Assembly (NCBI GenBank): GCA_029781095.1
Contig: JAKOXM010000311.1
Coordinates: 1-56,314, forward strand
From: Bacteroidota bacterium
GTDB lineage: Bacteria; Bacteroidota; Bacteroidia; Chitinophagales; Saprospiraceae
Length of the DNA stretch: 56,314 nt
Reading direction: 5' to 3'
The notes under the pieces were generated by a model, which was not told where the DNA came from, ran no database searches, and saw only the letters and a list, made by a program, of their open reading frames with translations. Each line of letters starts with the position of its first letter. Within the stretch, counting starts at the first letter, position 1. A program made the translations under genes and the position numbers. Shown piece by piece: positions 1-7,994 of this stretch.

Positions 1-279
1 GCGTGGTTGACGGCCATACTACCGGACATTTTTATTTCACGCAAAGACGCTAAGTTTTCGCAAAGACGCAAAGCATTGAAATTTCAGACTTTGCGCCTGT
101 GCGTTTTTTGCCTTTGCGCCTTTGCGTGGAAAATATTGTGTGGTTGACGGCCATACTACCGGACATTTTTATTTCACGCAAAGACGCTAAGTTTTCGCAA
201 AGACGCAAAGCATTGAAATTTCGGATTTTGCGTCTTTGCGTTTTTTGCCTTTGCGCCTTTGCGTGGAAAATGTTGTGTG
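1..279. repeat. Two tandem copies of a 137-bp palindromic repeat
   Basis: The motif GTGGTTGACGGCC starts at 3 and again at 140, and the two 137-bp units differ at only a few bases. Each unit holds CGCAAAGACGC blocks on its left and the complementary CTTTGCG/GCGTGG blocks on its right, so each transcript could fold into a long hairpin. The short ORFs predicted here on both strands come from the repeat and are not genes. No gene is supported in this stretch. The array may continue left of the window. Confidence 0.85.
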
Positions 280-288
280 AATAGTGGC

Positions 289-561
289 TCATTTTAGCTC
301 CGGTACGGGTTTGCCGTCGATAATTTGACGAATCAGTTCATCGGAAGACTTGTCAAGCAAGTCAACAGGAGGTAAACGGTACAATTGAGCCAGTTGGGAA
401 AGCCTTGTTTCCGAAAGCCGCATCTGCCCGCGCTCTAATTTGCTGTACCCGTATTGGGAACAATTCAGGACATGCGCGACATAGCGTTGAGGAAACTGGT
501 GGTAGGCGCGCAGTTGGCGCAGGTTTTCGGGCAGGCGGTCGGAGAAATATTTTTTCATCAT
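289..561 (-). CDS. Small XRE-family HTH transcriptional regulator
   Basis: A 90-residue protein that is essentially a single helix-turn-helix of the Cro/C1 type. After MMKKYFSDRLPENLRQLR it reads through a degenerate first helix, then CSQYGYSKLERGQMRLS, which is the usual recognition-helix and turn pattern (x-x-Y-S-K-L-E-R-G). It then has the hydrophobic stretch LSQLAQLYRLP typical of XRE domains. Two ATGs in tandem (561 and 558) can serve as start. It is transcribed away from the secreted peptide genes, with a candidate promoter in the shared intergenic region, so it could regulate itself and the divergent peptide/propeller genes. That role is inference. No effector domain is present. Confidence 0.8.
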   Translation of the reverse strand: MMKKYFSDRLPENLRQLRAYHQFPQRYVAHVLNCSQYGYSKLERGQMRLSETRLSQLAQLYRLPPVDLLDKSSDELIRQIIDGKPVPELK

Positions 562-601
562 GAAGGTGTTAAAATGAAAAACAGGGTTCGGGAAGCGATT
601 A

Positions 602-609
602 CAAATATA
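602..609 (-). promoter_or_regulatory. Candidate -7 element for the XRE gene
   Basis: TATATTTG on the minus strand matches the Bacteroidota -7 consensus TAnnTTTG. It would start transcription about 35 nt before the regulator ATG. No good -33 TTTG is visible. Confidence 0.45.
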
Positions 610-685
610 TGTACCGGGTTTTAAAGTATGTTCGTTTAGTTTTAAATTAAAACCAAAATTTTATTCTTTATTTTTTCAGGAAACC

Positions 686-693
686 TACTTTTG
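686..693 (+). promoter_or_regulatory. Candidate -7 element for the six-cysteine peptide genes
   Basis: TACTTTTG matches TAnnTTTG and lies about 50 bases before the first peptide ATG. It shares the intergenic region with the divergent XRE gene promoter. Confidence 0.45.
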
Positions 694-742
694 GGCTTTA
701 ATTAGTATATTCCGGTATAATTTATTTAATGTATATCCTGTT

Positions 743-1027
743 ATGAATAAAACAATCTTCTTCTGTACAGGATTCTTTTCAGCAGCCCTGTTGCTTGTTT
801 CCGTAAAACTTCCCGAAAATTATATCGCAAGGCAATCGGAAATAAAAGCGTACTCCCTGAGCCGTCACCCGGCGTTGCAACCGCTTCAGATCGAATGCTG
901 CAGACCCGGGGATGAGACCTCTACGAGCACTTCATATGGCGCGCGCTGCGTCACCGGCAATCAATATTGTGTTGCCAACGAATGCCCGACGGGAACGGCG
1001 GAATGCGGAGGTACTACCAAAGAGTAA
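743..1027 (+). CDS. Small secreted six-cysteine peptide (copy 1)
   Basis: A 94-residue protein with a short charged start, a hydrophobic segment (about residues 4-22, signal or anchor) and a mature tail rich in Cys, Gly, Thr and Ser. The tail holds six cysteines in the pattern CC...SYG-x2-C-x6-C-x4-C-x6-C. The second gene 61 bases downstream encodes the same spacing. Small Cys-tailed exported peptides next to beta-propeller lipoproteins recall the NVEALA-type peptides of Bacteroidota, but the NVEALA motif itself is not present. The function is unknown; a secreted disulfide-stabilised peptide is an inference. Likely co-transcribed with the next two genes. Confidence 0.65.
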   Translation: MNKTIFFCTGFFSAALLLVSVKLPENYIARQSEIKAYSLSRHPALQPLQIECCRPGDETSTSTSYGARCVTGNQYCVANECPTGTAECGGTTKE

Positions 1028-1088
1028 TTTTGGATAAAATAGGTTAGCGTAAAACACTGATTATCATATTAATAAATAATACCCATTT

Positions 1089-1358
1089 ATGAAAAAGCGA
1101 ATGATAAAACCCGCCGTTTTCCTGTTTTTTCTTTCCTTGTACACATCGCCCGGATTACTGTATAAAACGCCATCTTCCGGCAGCCCGTTAACAGCAACTT
1201 CAATTGCTTCCGGTTTCGTCACGGCAGGTTGGGCGCCGACACAATTATTCTGTACTTGCGACGACGGAACGCGCTATTCCTATGGTAATGACTGTAAAAC
1301 GGCTACCGGTTTGTGCGACAAGAACCCCTGCCCTCCTCCGCCACACGGCTGCCAATAA
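1089..1358 (+). CDS. Small secreted six-cysteine peptide (copy 2)
   Basis: An 89-residue protein with a Lys/Arg-rich start and a hydrophobic signal segment (about residues 9-26). A Ser/Thr/Ala linker follows, then the tail FCTCDDGTRYSYGNDC, which continues to give six cysteines in all. From SYG onward the spacing x2-C-x6-C-x4-C-x6-C is identical to copy 1, although most other residues differ, so the two are diverged paralogues held by cysteine position. It ends with the Pro-rich stretch CPPPPHGCQ. No family is assigned with confidence. The beta-propeller lipoprotein gene follows after about 100 bases. Confidence 0.65.
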   Translation: MKKRMIKPAVFLFFLSLYTSPGLLYKTPSSGSPLTATSIASGFVTAGWAPTQLFCTCDDGTRYSYGNDCKTATGLCDKNPCPPPPHGCQ

Positions 1359-1456
1359 TGCGTCATTCCGTCGATGAAAACCTCCGCGATACACGATCAT
1401 ACCTGCAATTTTGCTGCCTCTTACACGGATATACCGACTCAAACCGAATCTGCTTT

Positions 1457-2656
1457 ATGAAAACCATTCGCACATTATTATTCATCGCCGGTTTCGCTTT
1501 ACTCGCCGTCGGCTGCAAAAACGCCAATCCCCTTCTGGACGGTGACCCGCAGGAAATCCGGGTATTTTCGTCCTCCTCCGGCGCGCTCAAATCCTCGGAT
1601 ATCCTCACGCTCGAAGGGTTCACGGCATTGACTCCTTCAGAAAACGATCCATTGAGAAGTATCCGGAAAGCCGTTTTTCTCAATGACAAAATCATCGTGC
1701 TGGACAACCGGACGGATTTTAAAAACATATACGCCTTTGACGAAAAAACAGGGGTATTTCTCAACCGGATCGGGTATCAGTCAGAATCGGAAGGCGGATA
1801 CAACGAGGTATATGATATTGTGCCGGAGCCGGAGACAAACAATATCATTTGTCTCGTTGCCGGGAAAATGGCGTTTATGACGTATAACCTGTCGGGAAAT
1901 CCGGTTTCCATCCTGCCAAACGGAATGTACGGCCAGCATATGGCCGTTTTGCCCGACAGATCTTATATCGTGTACAACGAGTTCGGGGCAACCGACATTT
2001 CAGGGATGTTTCACCTGATATTTTACGATAAAAGTGGCAACCTGATCAAAAGAATGGACCCCTATCCCCCAACTTCCGACGGATGGGGCTATGAATACGC
2101 CGGATTCTTGGCATCCGGCAACAATAAAATATGGTTCAATCCGCCCTTTTCCGACACCATCTTTTCGGTGAGCAAAAACAATTTTTCCCCGGCCTATGTG
2201 CTTGATTTTAAAGGAAAGGAAGTGCCTGTGGAAGTACGCAAAAAAAAGTTGTCGGGCTGGGATACCGACAACAATTCATTTTTGTGCGAAGGATTTGCGA
2301 CGGCAGGCCAATACGCGGTTTTCCATATTTTTGACGAGCACAAAACCGTTCTCGGCATCTTCGACTCCGCATCAGGGAATTTTTATAATGCAAGGGATTT
2401 TAATGAAAACGACTGGCTCTATCCGCTCATCCAGGTCGGCGACATATTTCAAAAAAACAATAATTCCTTCGCTCTGGTACTGGAGCCCCGGCGCATCCGC
2501 TATATGATGCGAAACAATAAAATCAATATGGAAGACTTAAGCCGAAAGCACCCCGGACTGGCACGAACGCTGGCAGATAAAGACTCCGAAAACAAATACA
2601 TTTTGCTGTATTTATCAACCAAAAAAATAGGCGTATCGGAGAAGGATAGAATATGA
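1457..2656 (+). CDS. Six-bladed beta-propeller lipoprotein
   Basis: A 399-residue protein when started at the ATG at 1457. This start gives a clean lipoprotein signal, MKTIRTLLFIAGFALLAVGC, with the lipobox Cys at residue 20; the ORF track start 48 codons upstream does not. The body has repeated strand units with short turns, such as KAVFLNDKIIVLD, FDEKTGVFLNRIG and YDKSGNLIKR, typical of the TolB/NHL-like six-bladed propellers of Bacteroidota (DUF4934/DUF5128-like families). It probably sits on a membrane and binds a ligand or partner. Its position straight after two secreted peptides suggests that it handles them, but this is inference. Confidence 0.75.
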   Translation: MKTIRTLLFIAGFALLAVGCKNANPLLDGDPQEIRVFSSSSGALKSSDILTLEGFTALTPSENDPLRSIRKAVFLNDKIIVLDNRTDFKNIYAFDEKTGVFLNRIGYQSESEGGYNEVYDIVPEPETNNIICLVAGKMAFMTYNLSGNPVSILPNGMYGQHMAVLPDRSYIVYNEFGATDISGMFHLIFYDKSGNLIKRMDPYPPTSDGWGYEYAGFLASGNNKIWFNPPFSDTIFSVSKNNFSPAYVLDFKGKEVPVEVRKKKLSGWDTDNNSFLCEGFATAGQYAVFHIFDEHKTVLGIFDSASGNFYNARDFNENDWLYPLIQVGDIFQKNNNSFALVLEPRRIRYMMRNNKINMEDLSRKHPGLARTLADKDSENKYILLYLSTKKIGVSEKDRI

Positions 2657-2778
2657 ATCAGGCTTGAAGAATCAGGAATAATCATCCATCCAGGTGAACC
2701 CGGTTTCATCAAAATCAGATTTGATGGAACGCATCGTTCCCGGGCTGGAGCCATAAACCGGCGCCTTGCTCACCCGCC

Positions 2779-5082
2779 TCACTCTTCGCGGCTCACATTC
2801 GACACCCAGTCGAAACTTTTCAGGGAGCGCATGGCCAGGTTCAGCTGGTCAGTGTTGGCAACAATAAGACCGATCCGGCCTTCGAAATAGCCGTTTTCGC
2901 CGGAAATCGAGAACGAGCGGATATTGATCCCGAGGCTTGATATTTTGTCGGTGAGCTGGTGAATGACCCCCGGACCGCTGTCGATACCGGTGACGATGAT
3001 ATTTGTAAGAAAGTCGGCCTTTACCGTATTTCCCCAGCCTGCTTTCAGGATGCGGTGATCGTAGTTGGCCAGCAGATGCGTAGCATTGGGGCAGGTTGCG
3101 CGGTGTATTTTCACGCCGCCCTGGGCAAGGATGAAGCCGAAGATGGCGTCGCCCTGCACCGGGTTGCAACACGTGGCAAAGGAATACTGGTAATAACTGC
3201 CCGGCTCGCCGTTGATGATGACTTCGGGTTTGTTGCCCGGTTTGATACGGGGGGCACTATCCGGAACGACAGGTTCCGTTTCCTGTTTGATATTTTTATC
3301 TTCAATCTCCACCAGCCGCACGCCATCGGAGCGGAACCGTTTGAGTTCCGACAGGTCTACCTGCTCCATAAAAATGGCGCTGAGGAATTCGAGCCGGTTG
3401 GGGTAGCCGTACCACCTGGCCAGCAAATCAGCATTTTCCTCAACGGAAACCTTGAAGTTATTGAGTTTCCGTTCGAGTATTTCGCGGCCGTATTCCGCGT
3501 GGCTGCGTTTTTCTTCGCGCAGGGCCGAGCGAATGCGGTTTTTTGCCTTGCCGGTGACGACAAACTGAAGCCAGTCCTCCTTGGGTTTTTGCGTTTTTTT
3601 GGTCAGCACCTCTACCTGATCGCCGCTTTTCAGCACATAATCGAGGCGTTCCAGGCGATTGTTGATCTTGACCGACTGGCAATTACAGCCTATATCGGAG
3701 TGAATGCTGAACGCGAAATCGAGCGCCGTGGAGCCTTCCGGCAGTATCTTCATCTCCCCTTTCGGCGTGAATACATGCACTTCTTCCGCAAACAGGTTGC
3801 TCTGGAAATCGGCGAGAAATTCAACGGCGCTGCCCGTGTCGTTGTTTTCCAGCGTCTCGCGCACCTGGTTAAGCCAGTTTTCGAATACGTCCTTTTTGAG
3901 TTTGCTGAGGCCTTTAACGCCTTTGTATTTCCAGTGCGCCGCAAATCCGCGCTCGGCGATGTCGTCCATGCGTTCGGAGCGTATCTGCACTTCCACAAAA
4001 CGGCCCTCCGGACCGATCACGGTGGTATGAAGCGATTCGTAGCCATTCGCCTTGGGGCTCGTGATCCAGTCTTTGAGTCGCTCGGGGATGGGTTTGTAAT
4101 AGTCCGTAATGAACGTATAAACCTGCCAGCAGGCGAGGCGCTCTTCTACAGGCGGCACATCGACGATAATCCGGATAGCAAACAGGTCGTAAATATCCTC
4201 GAATGATACGTGCTTGTGCTTGATCTTGTTCCGGATCGAGTAAATACTCTTGGGCCGGCCGGTAATCCGGGCCGGGATGCCCATTTCTTTCAGGGCTTCC
4301 CTGATGGGGTCCGTAAATTCACGGATATAAAGTTCCCGCGCGCGTTTGGTTTGCGCGAGTTTGTCGGCGATATCGTGGTATTCTTCGGCATGCGTGATTT
4401 TCAGGCACAGGTCCTGAAACTCGCTTTTTATTTTATAAAGCCCCAGCCGGTGTGCAAGAGGCGCGTAGATGGTGGTTGTTTCGGCAGCGATTTTTAACTG
4501 CTTGTGGGGGGGCATCCCCTTGATTGTCCGCAGGTTGTGCAAGCGGTCGGCCATTTTAATCAGAACCACCCGCACGTCGGATACCATGGCGCGCAAAACC
4601 TTGCTCAGGTTTTCGGCTTGCGGACTTTCAGAGTCGTGCAGGCTGTCGAGTTTTGTGAGGCCGTCGACGATGAGCGAGACACGTGCACCAAAGCGGTCGT
4701 GCAGGTCCTTGAGCGACACTTCGGTGTCTTCAACCACATCGTGGAGCAAGGCGCAGACGACGGCAGTCGGTCCGAGGCCGATTTCTTCCACGCAGATACG
4801 CGCCACCTCGATCGGGTGCAGGATATAGGGTTCGCCCGTTTTGCGGCGCTGTTTCTGGTGCGCTGCCGCCGCGAGCTCGAATGCGGCGCGGATGTTTACC
4901 CTGTCCGTCTTGTTCAGAGGGGTTTTAATGGATTTCAGCAGGTTTCGGTAAGCCCTCCTGATAAGCAGTTGGTCTTCACGTTCGCTGGGCATAGCTGCGG
5001 CATCCGCTTCGGGCACGTGATTGCCCGGCGTGTCTGCGTTGATCGATTCCGCAGGAATATTGACATTATCATGCTGCTCCAT
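2779..5082 (-). CDS. rel: Bifunctional (p)ppGpp synthetase/hydrolase (Rel/SpoT family)
   Basis: 767 residues, the normal size for long RSH enzymes, which make and degrade the stringent-response alarmone in the cytoplasm. The HD hydrolase domain shows HDVVED at about 114-119 and MADRLHNLR at 177-185. The synthetase domain shows GRPKSIYSIRNKI at 275-287 and NGYESLHTTV at 346-355. TGS follows at about 435-495 (VHVFTPKGEMKILPEG) and a C-terminal ACT domain at about 690-765. Both catalytic halves keep their key residues, so it should be bifunctional. It is a single gene convergent with the propeller gene, with a strong promoter match 38 bases upstream. Confidence 0.95.
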   Translation of the reverse strand: MEQHDNVNIPAESINADTPGNHVPEADAAAMPSEREDQLLIRRAYRNLLKSIKTPLNKTDRVNIRAAFELAAAAHQKQRRKTGEPYILHPIEVARICVEEIGLGPTAVVCALLHDVVEDTEVSLKDLHDRFGARVSLIVDGLTKLDSLHDSESPQAENLSKVLRAMVSDVRVVLIKMADRLHNLRTIKGMPPHKQLKIAAETTTIYAPLAHRLGLYKIKSEFQDLCLKITHAEEYHDIADKLAQTKRARELYIREFTDPIREALKEMGIPARITGRPKSIYSIRNKIKHKHVSFEDIYDLFAIRIIVDVPPVEERLACWQVYTFITDYYKPIPERLKDWITSPKANGYESLHTTVIGPEGRFVEVQIRSERMDDIAERGFAAHWKYKGVKGLSKLKKDVFENWLNQVRETLENNDTGSAVEFLADFQSNLFAEEVHVFTPKGEMKILPEGSTALDFAFSIHSDIGCNCQSVKINNRLERLDYVLKSGDQVEVLTKKTQKPKEDWLQFVVTGKAKNRIRSALREEKRSHAEYGREILERKLNNFKVSVEENADLLARWYGYPNRLEFLSAIFMEQVDLSELKRFRSDGVRLVEIEDKNIKQETEPVVPDSAPRIKPGNKPEVIINGEPGSYYQYSFATCCNPVQGDAIFGFILAQGGVKIHRATCPNATHLLANYDHRILKAGWGNTVKADFLTNIIVTGIDSGPGVIHQLTDKISSLGINIRSFSISGENGYFEGRIGLIVANTDQLNLAMRSLKSFDWVSNVSREE

Positions 5083-5407
5083 GTGACCTTCCTGTTTATC
5101 GCTGTGTTCGGATGTCTTACAAATTTATGGCAAACTTTCGGGCGGCCAAATTTGTTTGCGGCTTGTTAACTGTTTTTTATGCGAGGCTTGTTATTTGTTT
5201 TCCGTCAAAACAATGTACTTTTGCGCTCCTTTTTAAAAAGGTTGCATGTTCGGGTAAAGGCATTTTTTTGTTACTGAAAATTTTAAACTTACAAAAAATT
5301 TGCCAACTGTTCTTAAAACGTAAAAATACCTGCCTGGCGAATTTGGCAGAAGTATTCCGCTCCGGGCGGAACGACTTGAGAGCGCCGGAATATTGAAGTT
5401 TTTGAAT
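5083..5407. other. Intergenic region between rel and tRNA-Leu with diverging promoters
   Basis: No protein gene is supported here. Besides the rel promoter, the plus strand has TTTG (5194-5197), 18 bases, TACTTTTG (5216-5223), a good promoter match that would drive the tRNA and perhaps tig with a leader of roughly 180 nt. The rest is AT-rich sequence without recognisable structure. The minus-strand ORFs across the tRNA are artefacts. Confidence 0.5.
5120..5150 (-). promoter_or_regulatory. Promoter of rel
   Basis: On the minus strand TTTG (5150-5147), 19 bases, then TAAATTTG (5127-5120). Both elements and the spacing fit the Bacteroidota sigma-A promoter. The expected start of transcription is about 30 bases before the rel ATG. 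The ygiD promoter in this window has the same layout. Confidence 0.6.
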
Positions 5408-5489
5408 GCGGGCGTGGCGAAATTGGTAGACGTACCAGACTTAGGATCTGGCGCCGTGAGGCATGGGGGTTCGAGTCCCTCCGCCCGCA
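5408..5489 (+). tRNA. tRNA-Leu (anticodon UAG)
   Basis: The acceptor stem GCGGGCG (5408-5414) pairs with CGCCCGC (5482-5488), followed by discriminator A. The anticodon arm is CCAGA-CTTAGGA-TCTGG with anticodon TAG. A long variable arm (class II) and a GGTTCGAGTCC T-arm are present, all as expected for leucine tRNA reading CUN codons. The CCA end is not encoded. Confidence 0.95.
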
Positions 5490-5498
5490 CACAAGTAC

Positions 5499-5591
5499 AA
5501 GGGGTTGAACGGGTTTACAGAATTTGCCTGGGTGGACCCGTGAAGCCGGCCACACGATTTGACTAACGCTTTCAGCCCTTTTCAACCCCTT
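5499..5591 (+). promoter_or_regulatory. Structured leader between tRNA-Leu and tig
   Basis: AAGGGGTTGAA (5499-5509) is the exact reverse complement of TTCAACCCCTT (5581-5591). A smaller CGGGT/ACCCG pair lies inside. Together they could form a long two-part stem starting 10 nt after the tRNA and ending 40 nt before the tig ATG. It could be a processing signal for the tRNA, a terminator-like structure without a T tract, or a translational control element. No known riboswitch is recognised. Confidence 0.4.
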
Positions 5592-5631
5592 AATATTCAA
5601 CCAGATATCCAATTTCTAATATTCGACATTT

Positions 5632-7062
5632 ATGGTTGTCCGCAAAGACATCGACAACACCTCAGCCGTTCTCACCGTCACCGTTACCCGCGAGGAGATC
5701 AAACCGAAAATCGACGCCGAACTTAAAAAATTCCGTTCCCGTGCTGCCATCCGTGGCTTTCGCCAGGGCCAGGCGCCGATGGATTTCGTTAAAAAACTCT
5801 ACGGCAATTCAATTTTCAGCGAAACGCTGAACGAACTGCTCTCCAACCGCCTCTACGATTACCTGCGCGAAAGCAAACTGGACGTGCTCGGCCAGCCGCT
5901 GCCTACGGAAGATCAGCGGAGTTTTTCTTTCAAGGTCAACGACCTGGAGCCCGAATACGCCGTCAATTATGAAGTCGGTTTTGTGGCGCCATTCGACATA
6001 AAGGGCCTCGACAAGAAAGAAAAGTACGAACGACTCACCGTTTCCAACCTCGACGAACTCGCCGAAGAAGACCTCAACTACGCCCGCAAGCGTATGGGTG
6101 CAAGGTCCAGTTCCGAAACGGATATCCAGGAAAATGACATTCTTCGTATCGCTTCGAAGGAACTGGACGGCTCGGCCGACGCCGCTGTGAAAGAAGGCGG
6201 CTGGGCGACCACGATTACAATCCTGCTGAAGGATACGGTGGACGAGCAGTTGAAAGCGCAGTTGCTGACCATGAAGAAAGGCGATACGCTGCGTTTTAAT
6301 GCCCGTCAACTGGAAAACCAGGAAAAAGAAGACATGTACCGCAAGTATATCCTGAACCTGGAAGCGAACGACGACCGCGAAGTAGGCGACTGGTTCGAAG
6401 GCACGATCGAAGAAGTGAGCCGGGTGCAGGACGCCGAACTGAACGAGGAGTTTTTCAACGGCTATTTTGGCGAAGGCCGTGTGAGCAACCGTGAAGAAGC
6501 AATGGGCGAACTCAAAAAGGGCATCCTCGGATTTTACGACGTGCGCTCCAATGCGCTGCTGATGCGCTCTTTTCAGGAACGCCTGCTGGAACAAAACCCC
6601 ATTGAACTGCCCGAAAAATTCCTGAAACGCTGGCTCAAGACCACCAGCGAAACCAAACTTGACGACGAACAGATCGACCGCGAATACCCCGCTTTTGCCG
6701 ACAACCTCCGCTGGTCGCTCCTGCGCGACAAAATCAAGGCCATGTTCGCGCTCGAAGTAAGCGACGAAGACCTCCGGCAGGCATATTCGGTGCGTGTGCG
6801 CAACTATTTCCAGGCCGATTTGCCCGACAATGTAATTGAAAGCAGCGTGGAGCGGCTCATGCAAAATGAAAAAGACGTGGCCGATACCCGCCGTGACCTC
6901 GAAACGGACAAAATATTTGAAGCCGTACGGGAACAGGTGACCATAAAAGACAAGGCCGTGCCCTCGGACGAGTTCCACAAAATCATTGACGAGATCACGA
7001 AAAAGTCGCAGGCCGAACAAAACCGGGCGGATGCGCTGCAGGCGGTAGCGGAAGATAAATAA
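5632..7062 (+). CDS. tig: Trigger factor, ribosome-associated chaperone
   Basis: 476 residues. The N-terminal ribosome-binding domain carries the signature loop RGFRQGQAP at about 41-49, which docks at the ribosome exit tunnel. The middle region (about 150-245) occupies the place of the FKBP-type PPIase domain but looks divergent, as is common in Bacteroidota. A long charged helical C-terminal domain forms the chaperone cradle. It is followed by clpP and clpX in the classic tig-clpP-clpX order, linking folding and degradation of new proteins. The start follows the ORF track ATG; no Shine-Dalgarno sequence is visible, as is usual in this phylum. Confidence 0.9.
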   Translation: MVVRKDIDNTSAVLTVTVTREEIKPKIDAELKKFRSRAAIRGFRQGQAPMDFVKKLYGNSIFSETLNELLSNRLYDYLRESKLDVLGQPLPTEDQRSFSFKVNDLEPEYAVNYEVGFVAPFDIKGLDKKEKYERLTVSNLDELAEEDLNYARKRMGARSSSETDIQENDILRIASKELDGSADAAVKEGGWATTITILLKDTVDEQLKAQLLTMKKGDTLRFNARQLENQEKEDMYRKYILNLEANDDREVGDWFEGTIEEVSRVQDAELNEEFFNGYFGEGRVSNREEAMGELKKGILGFYDVRSNALLMRSFQERLLEQNPIELPEKFLKRWLKTTSETKLDDEQIDREYPAFADNLRWSLLRDKIKAMFALEVSDEDLRQAYSVRVRNYFQADLPDNVIESSVERLMQNEKDVADTRRDLETDKIFEAVREQVTIKDKAVPSDEFHKIIDEITKKSQAEQNRADALQAVAEDK

Positions 7063-7213
7063 ACGATAGAAATCCGATATTTTCGTTCATCGTATATCAT
7101 CCTGCATTCATCGTGGAAAACAGGCGGATTCGTAGAGCAATTCAGTTCCATTTTTTCACACCGCAACCTGCTGTCTGAAAAGTTGTTTCATTTGCCTCAA
7201 AAAGAATAAGATC

Positions 7214-7912
7214 ATGTTCGACAAAAATGAATTTCAAAAGTATGCCACCAAGCACCTCGGGATGAGTGGCATGCACCTCGAAAAGTATATGGACGCCACG
7301 GCGCCGGGTATCCGCGCCTTCACGCCATACGTCATCGAAGAACGCCAGATGAACGCTGCGGCGCTCGACGTGTTCAGCCGACTGATGATGGACCGCATCA
7401 TCTTTATGGGCGTGCCGGTCACGGAATACGTGTCCAACGTCATTCAGGCGCAGTTGCTGTTCCTTGAAAGCACCGATCCCAAGCGCGACGTGCAAATGTT
7501 CATCAACAGCCCCGGCGGCTCCGTTATCGACGGACTCGGCATTTACGACACCATGCAGTACGTATCGCCCGACGTGGCCACGATTTGCACGGGTCTCGCC
7601 GCCTCCATGGGCGCTGTGCTGCTCGCAGCCGGCACCAAAGGCAAACGCAGCGCGCTGTTCCACAGTCACGTGATGATCCACCAGCCCATGGGCGGCGCCC
7701 AGGGCCAGGTTTCGGACATCGAGATTTCGTACAAACTGATCAAAAAAATGCAAAAGTCACTGTACGATATCCTGGCGCATCACACGGGTCAGTCCTATGA
7801 AAAGATCGAGGAAGACTGCGACCGCGACAACTGGATGAGCTCCGCCGAAGCGAAAGAATACGGCCTGGTGGACGAAGTACTCGACCGCAACAATCCGAAA
7901 GGGAAAAGTTAA
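7214..7912 (+). CDS. clpP: ATP-dependent Clp protease proteolytic subunit
   Basis: 232 residues with the ClpP serine-protease triad in place. Ser lies in GLAASMGAVL (about residue 131), His in HSHVMIHQPMGG (about 156), and Asp near DRDNWMSSAEA (about 204). The barrel-forming subunit degrades proteins unfolded by ClpX, which is encoded next. About 40 extra N-terminal residues (MFDKNEFQKYATKHLGM...) precede the usual body; such a stretch is common in Bacteroidota ClpP and may be a propeptide. A hairpin terminator follows, so clpX probably has its own promoter. Confidence 0.95.
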   Translation: MFDKNEFQKYATKHLGMSGMHLEKYMDATAPGIRAFTPYVIEERQMNAAALDVFSRLMMDRIIFMGVPVTEYVSNVIQAQLLFLESTDPKRDVQMFINSPGGSVIDGLGIYDTMQYVSPDVATICTGLAASMGAVLLAAGTKGKRSALFHSHVMIHQPMGGAQGQVSDIEISYKLIKKMQKSLYDILAHHTGQSYEKIEEDCDRDNWMSSAEAKEYGLVDEVLDRNNPKGKS

Positions 7913-7935
7913 CAGCCTTTTTCGATAAAGTATAT

Positions 7936-7975
7936 GCCCGGAGCAGCGCAGTGTGCGTTTCTCCGGGCCTTTTTT
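7936..7975 (+). terminator. Terminator after clpP
   Basis: GCCCGGAG (7936-7943) pairs with CTCCGGGC (7961-7968), followed by CTTTTTT. This is a good rho-independent terminator 24 bases after the clpP stop. Confidence 0.75.
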
Positions 7976-7979
7976 ACCG

Positions 7980-7987
7980 TACCTTTG
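7980..7987 (+). promoter_or_regulatory. Candidate -7 element for clpX
   Basis: TACCTTTG matches TAnnTTTG directly after the clpP terminator. It would give clpX a leader of about 320 nt containing the 72-bp repeats. Confidence 0.45.
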
Positions 7988-7994
7988 CGTATAT

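Noticed and set aside
50-292. ORFs on both strands in the first 290 bases
   Set aside because: They are translations of the CGCAAAGACGC tandem palindrome, a well-known source of spurious proteins, with no domain signal.
1313-1456. 48-residue N-terminal extension of the propeller protein
   Set aside because: It overlaps the end of the second peptide gene, while the ATG at 1457 gives a lipoprotein signal.
2657-2778. Short minus-strand frame ending WMDDYS between the propeller gene and rel
   Set aside because: About 36 codons starting at GTG inside the rel end, with no recognisable domain or promoter; it could be a gene remnant but evidence is too thin.
2959-4206. 415-aa plus-strand ORF opposite rel
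   Set aside because: It is the antisense shadow of rel with biased composition; similar long shadows lie opposite tig, the cyclase, lon, GH32 and the SusC genes.
5233-5612. Minus-strand ORFs across tRNA-Leu (GRRDSNPHASRRQ type)
   Set aside because: These are antisense translations of the tRNA, a frequent annotation artefact.
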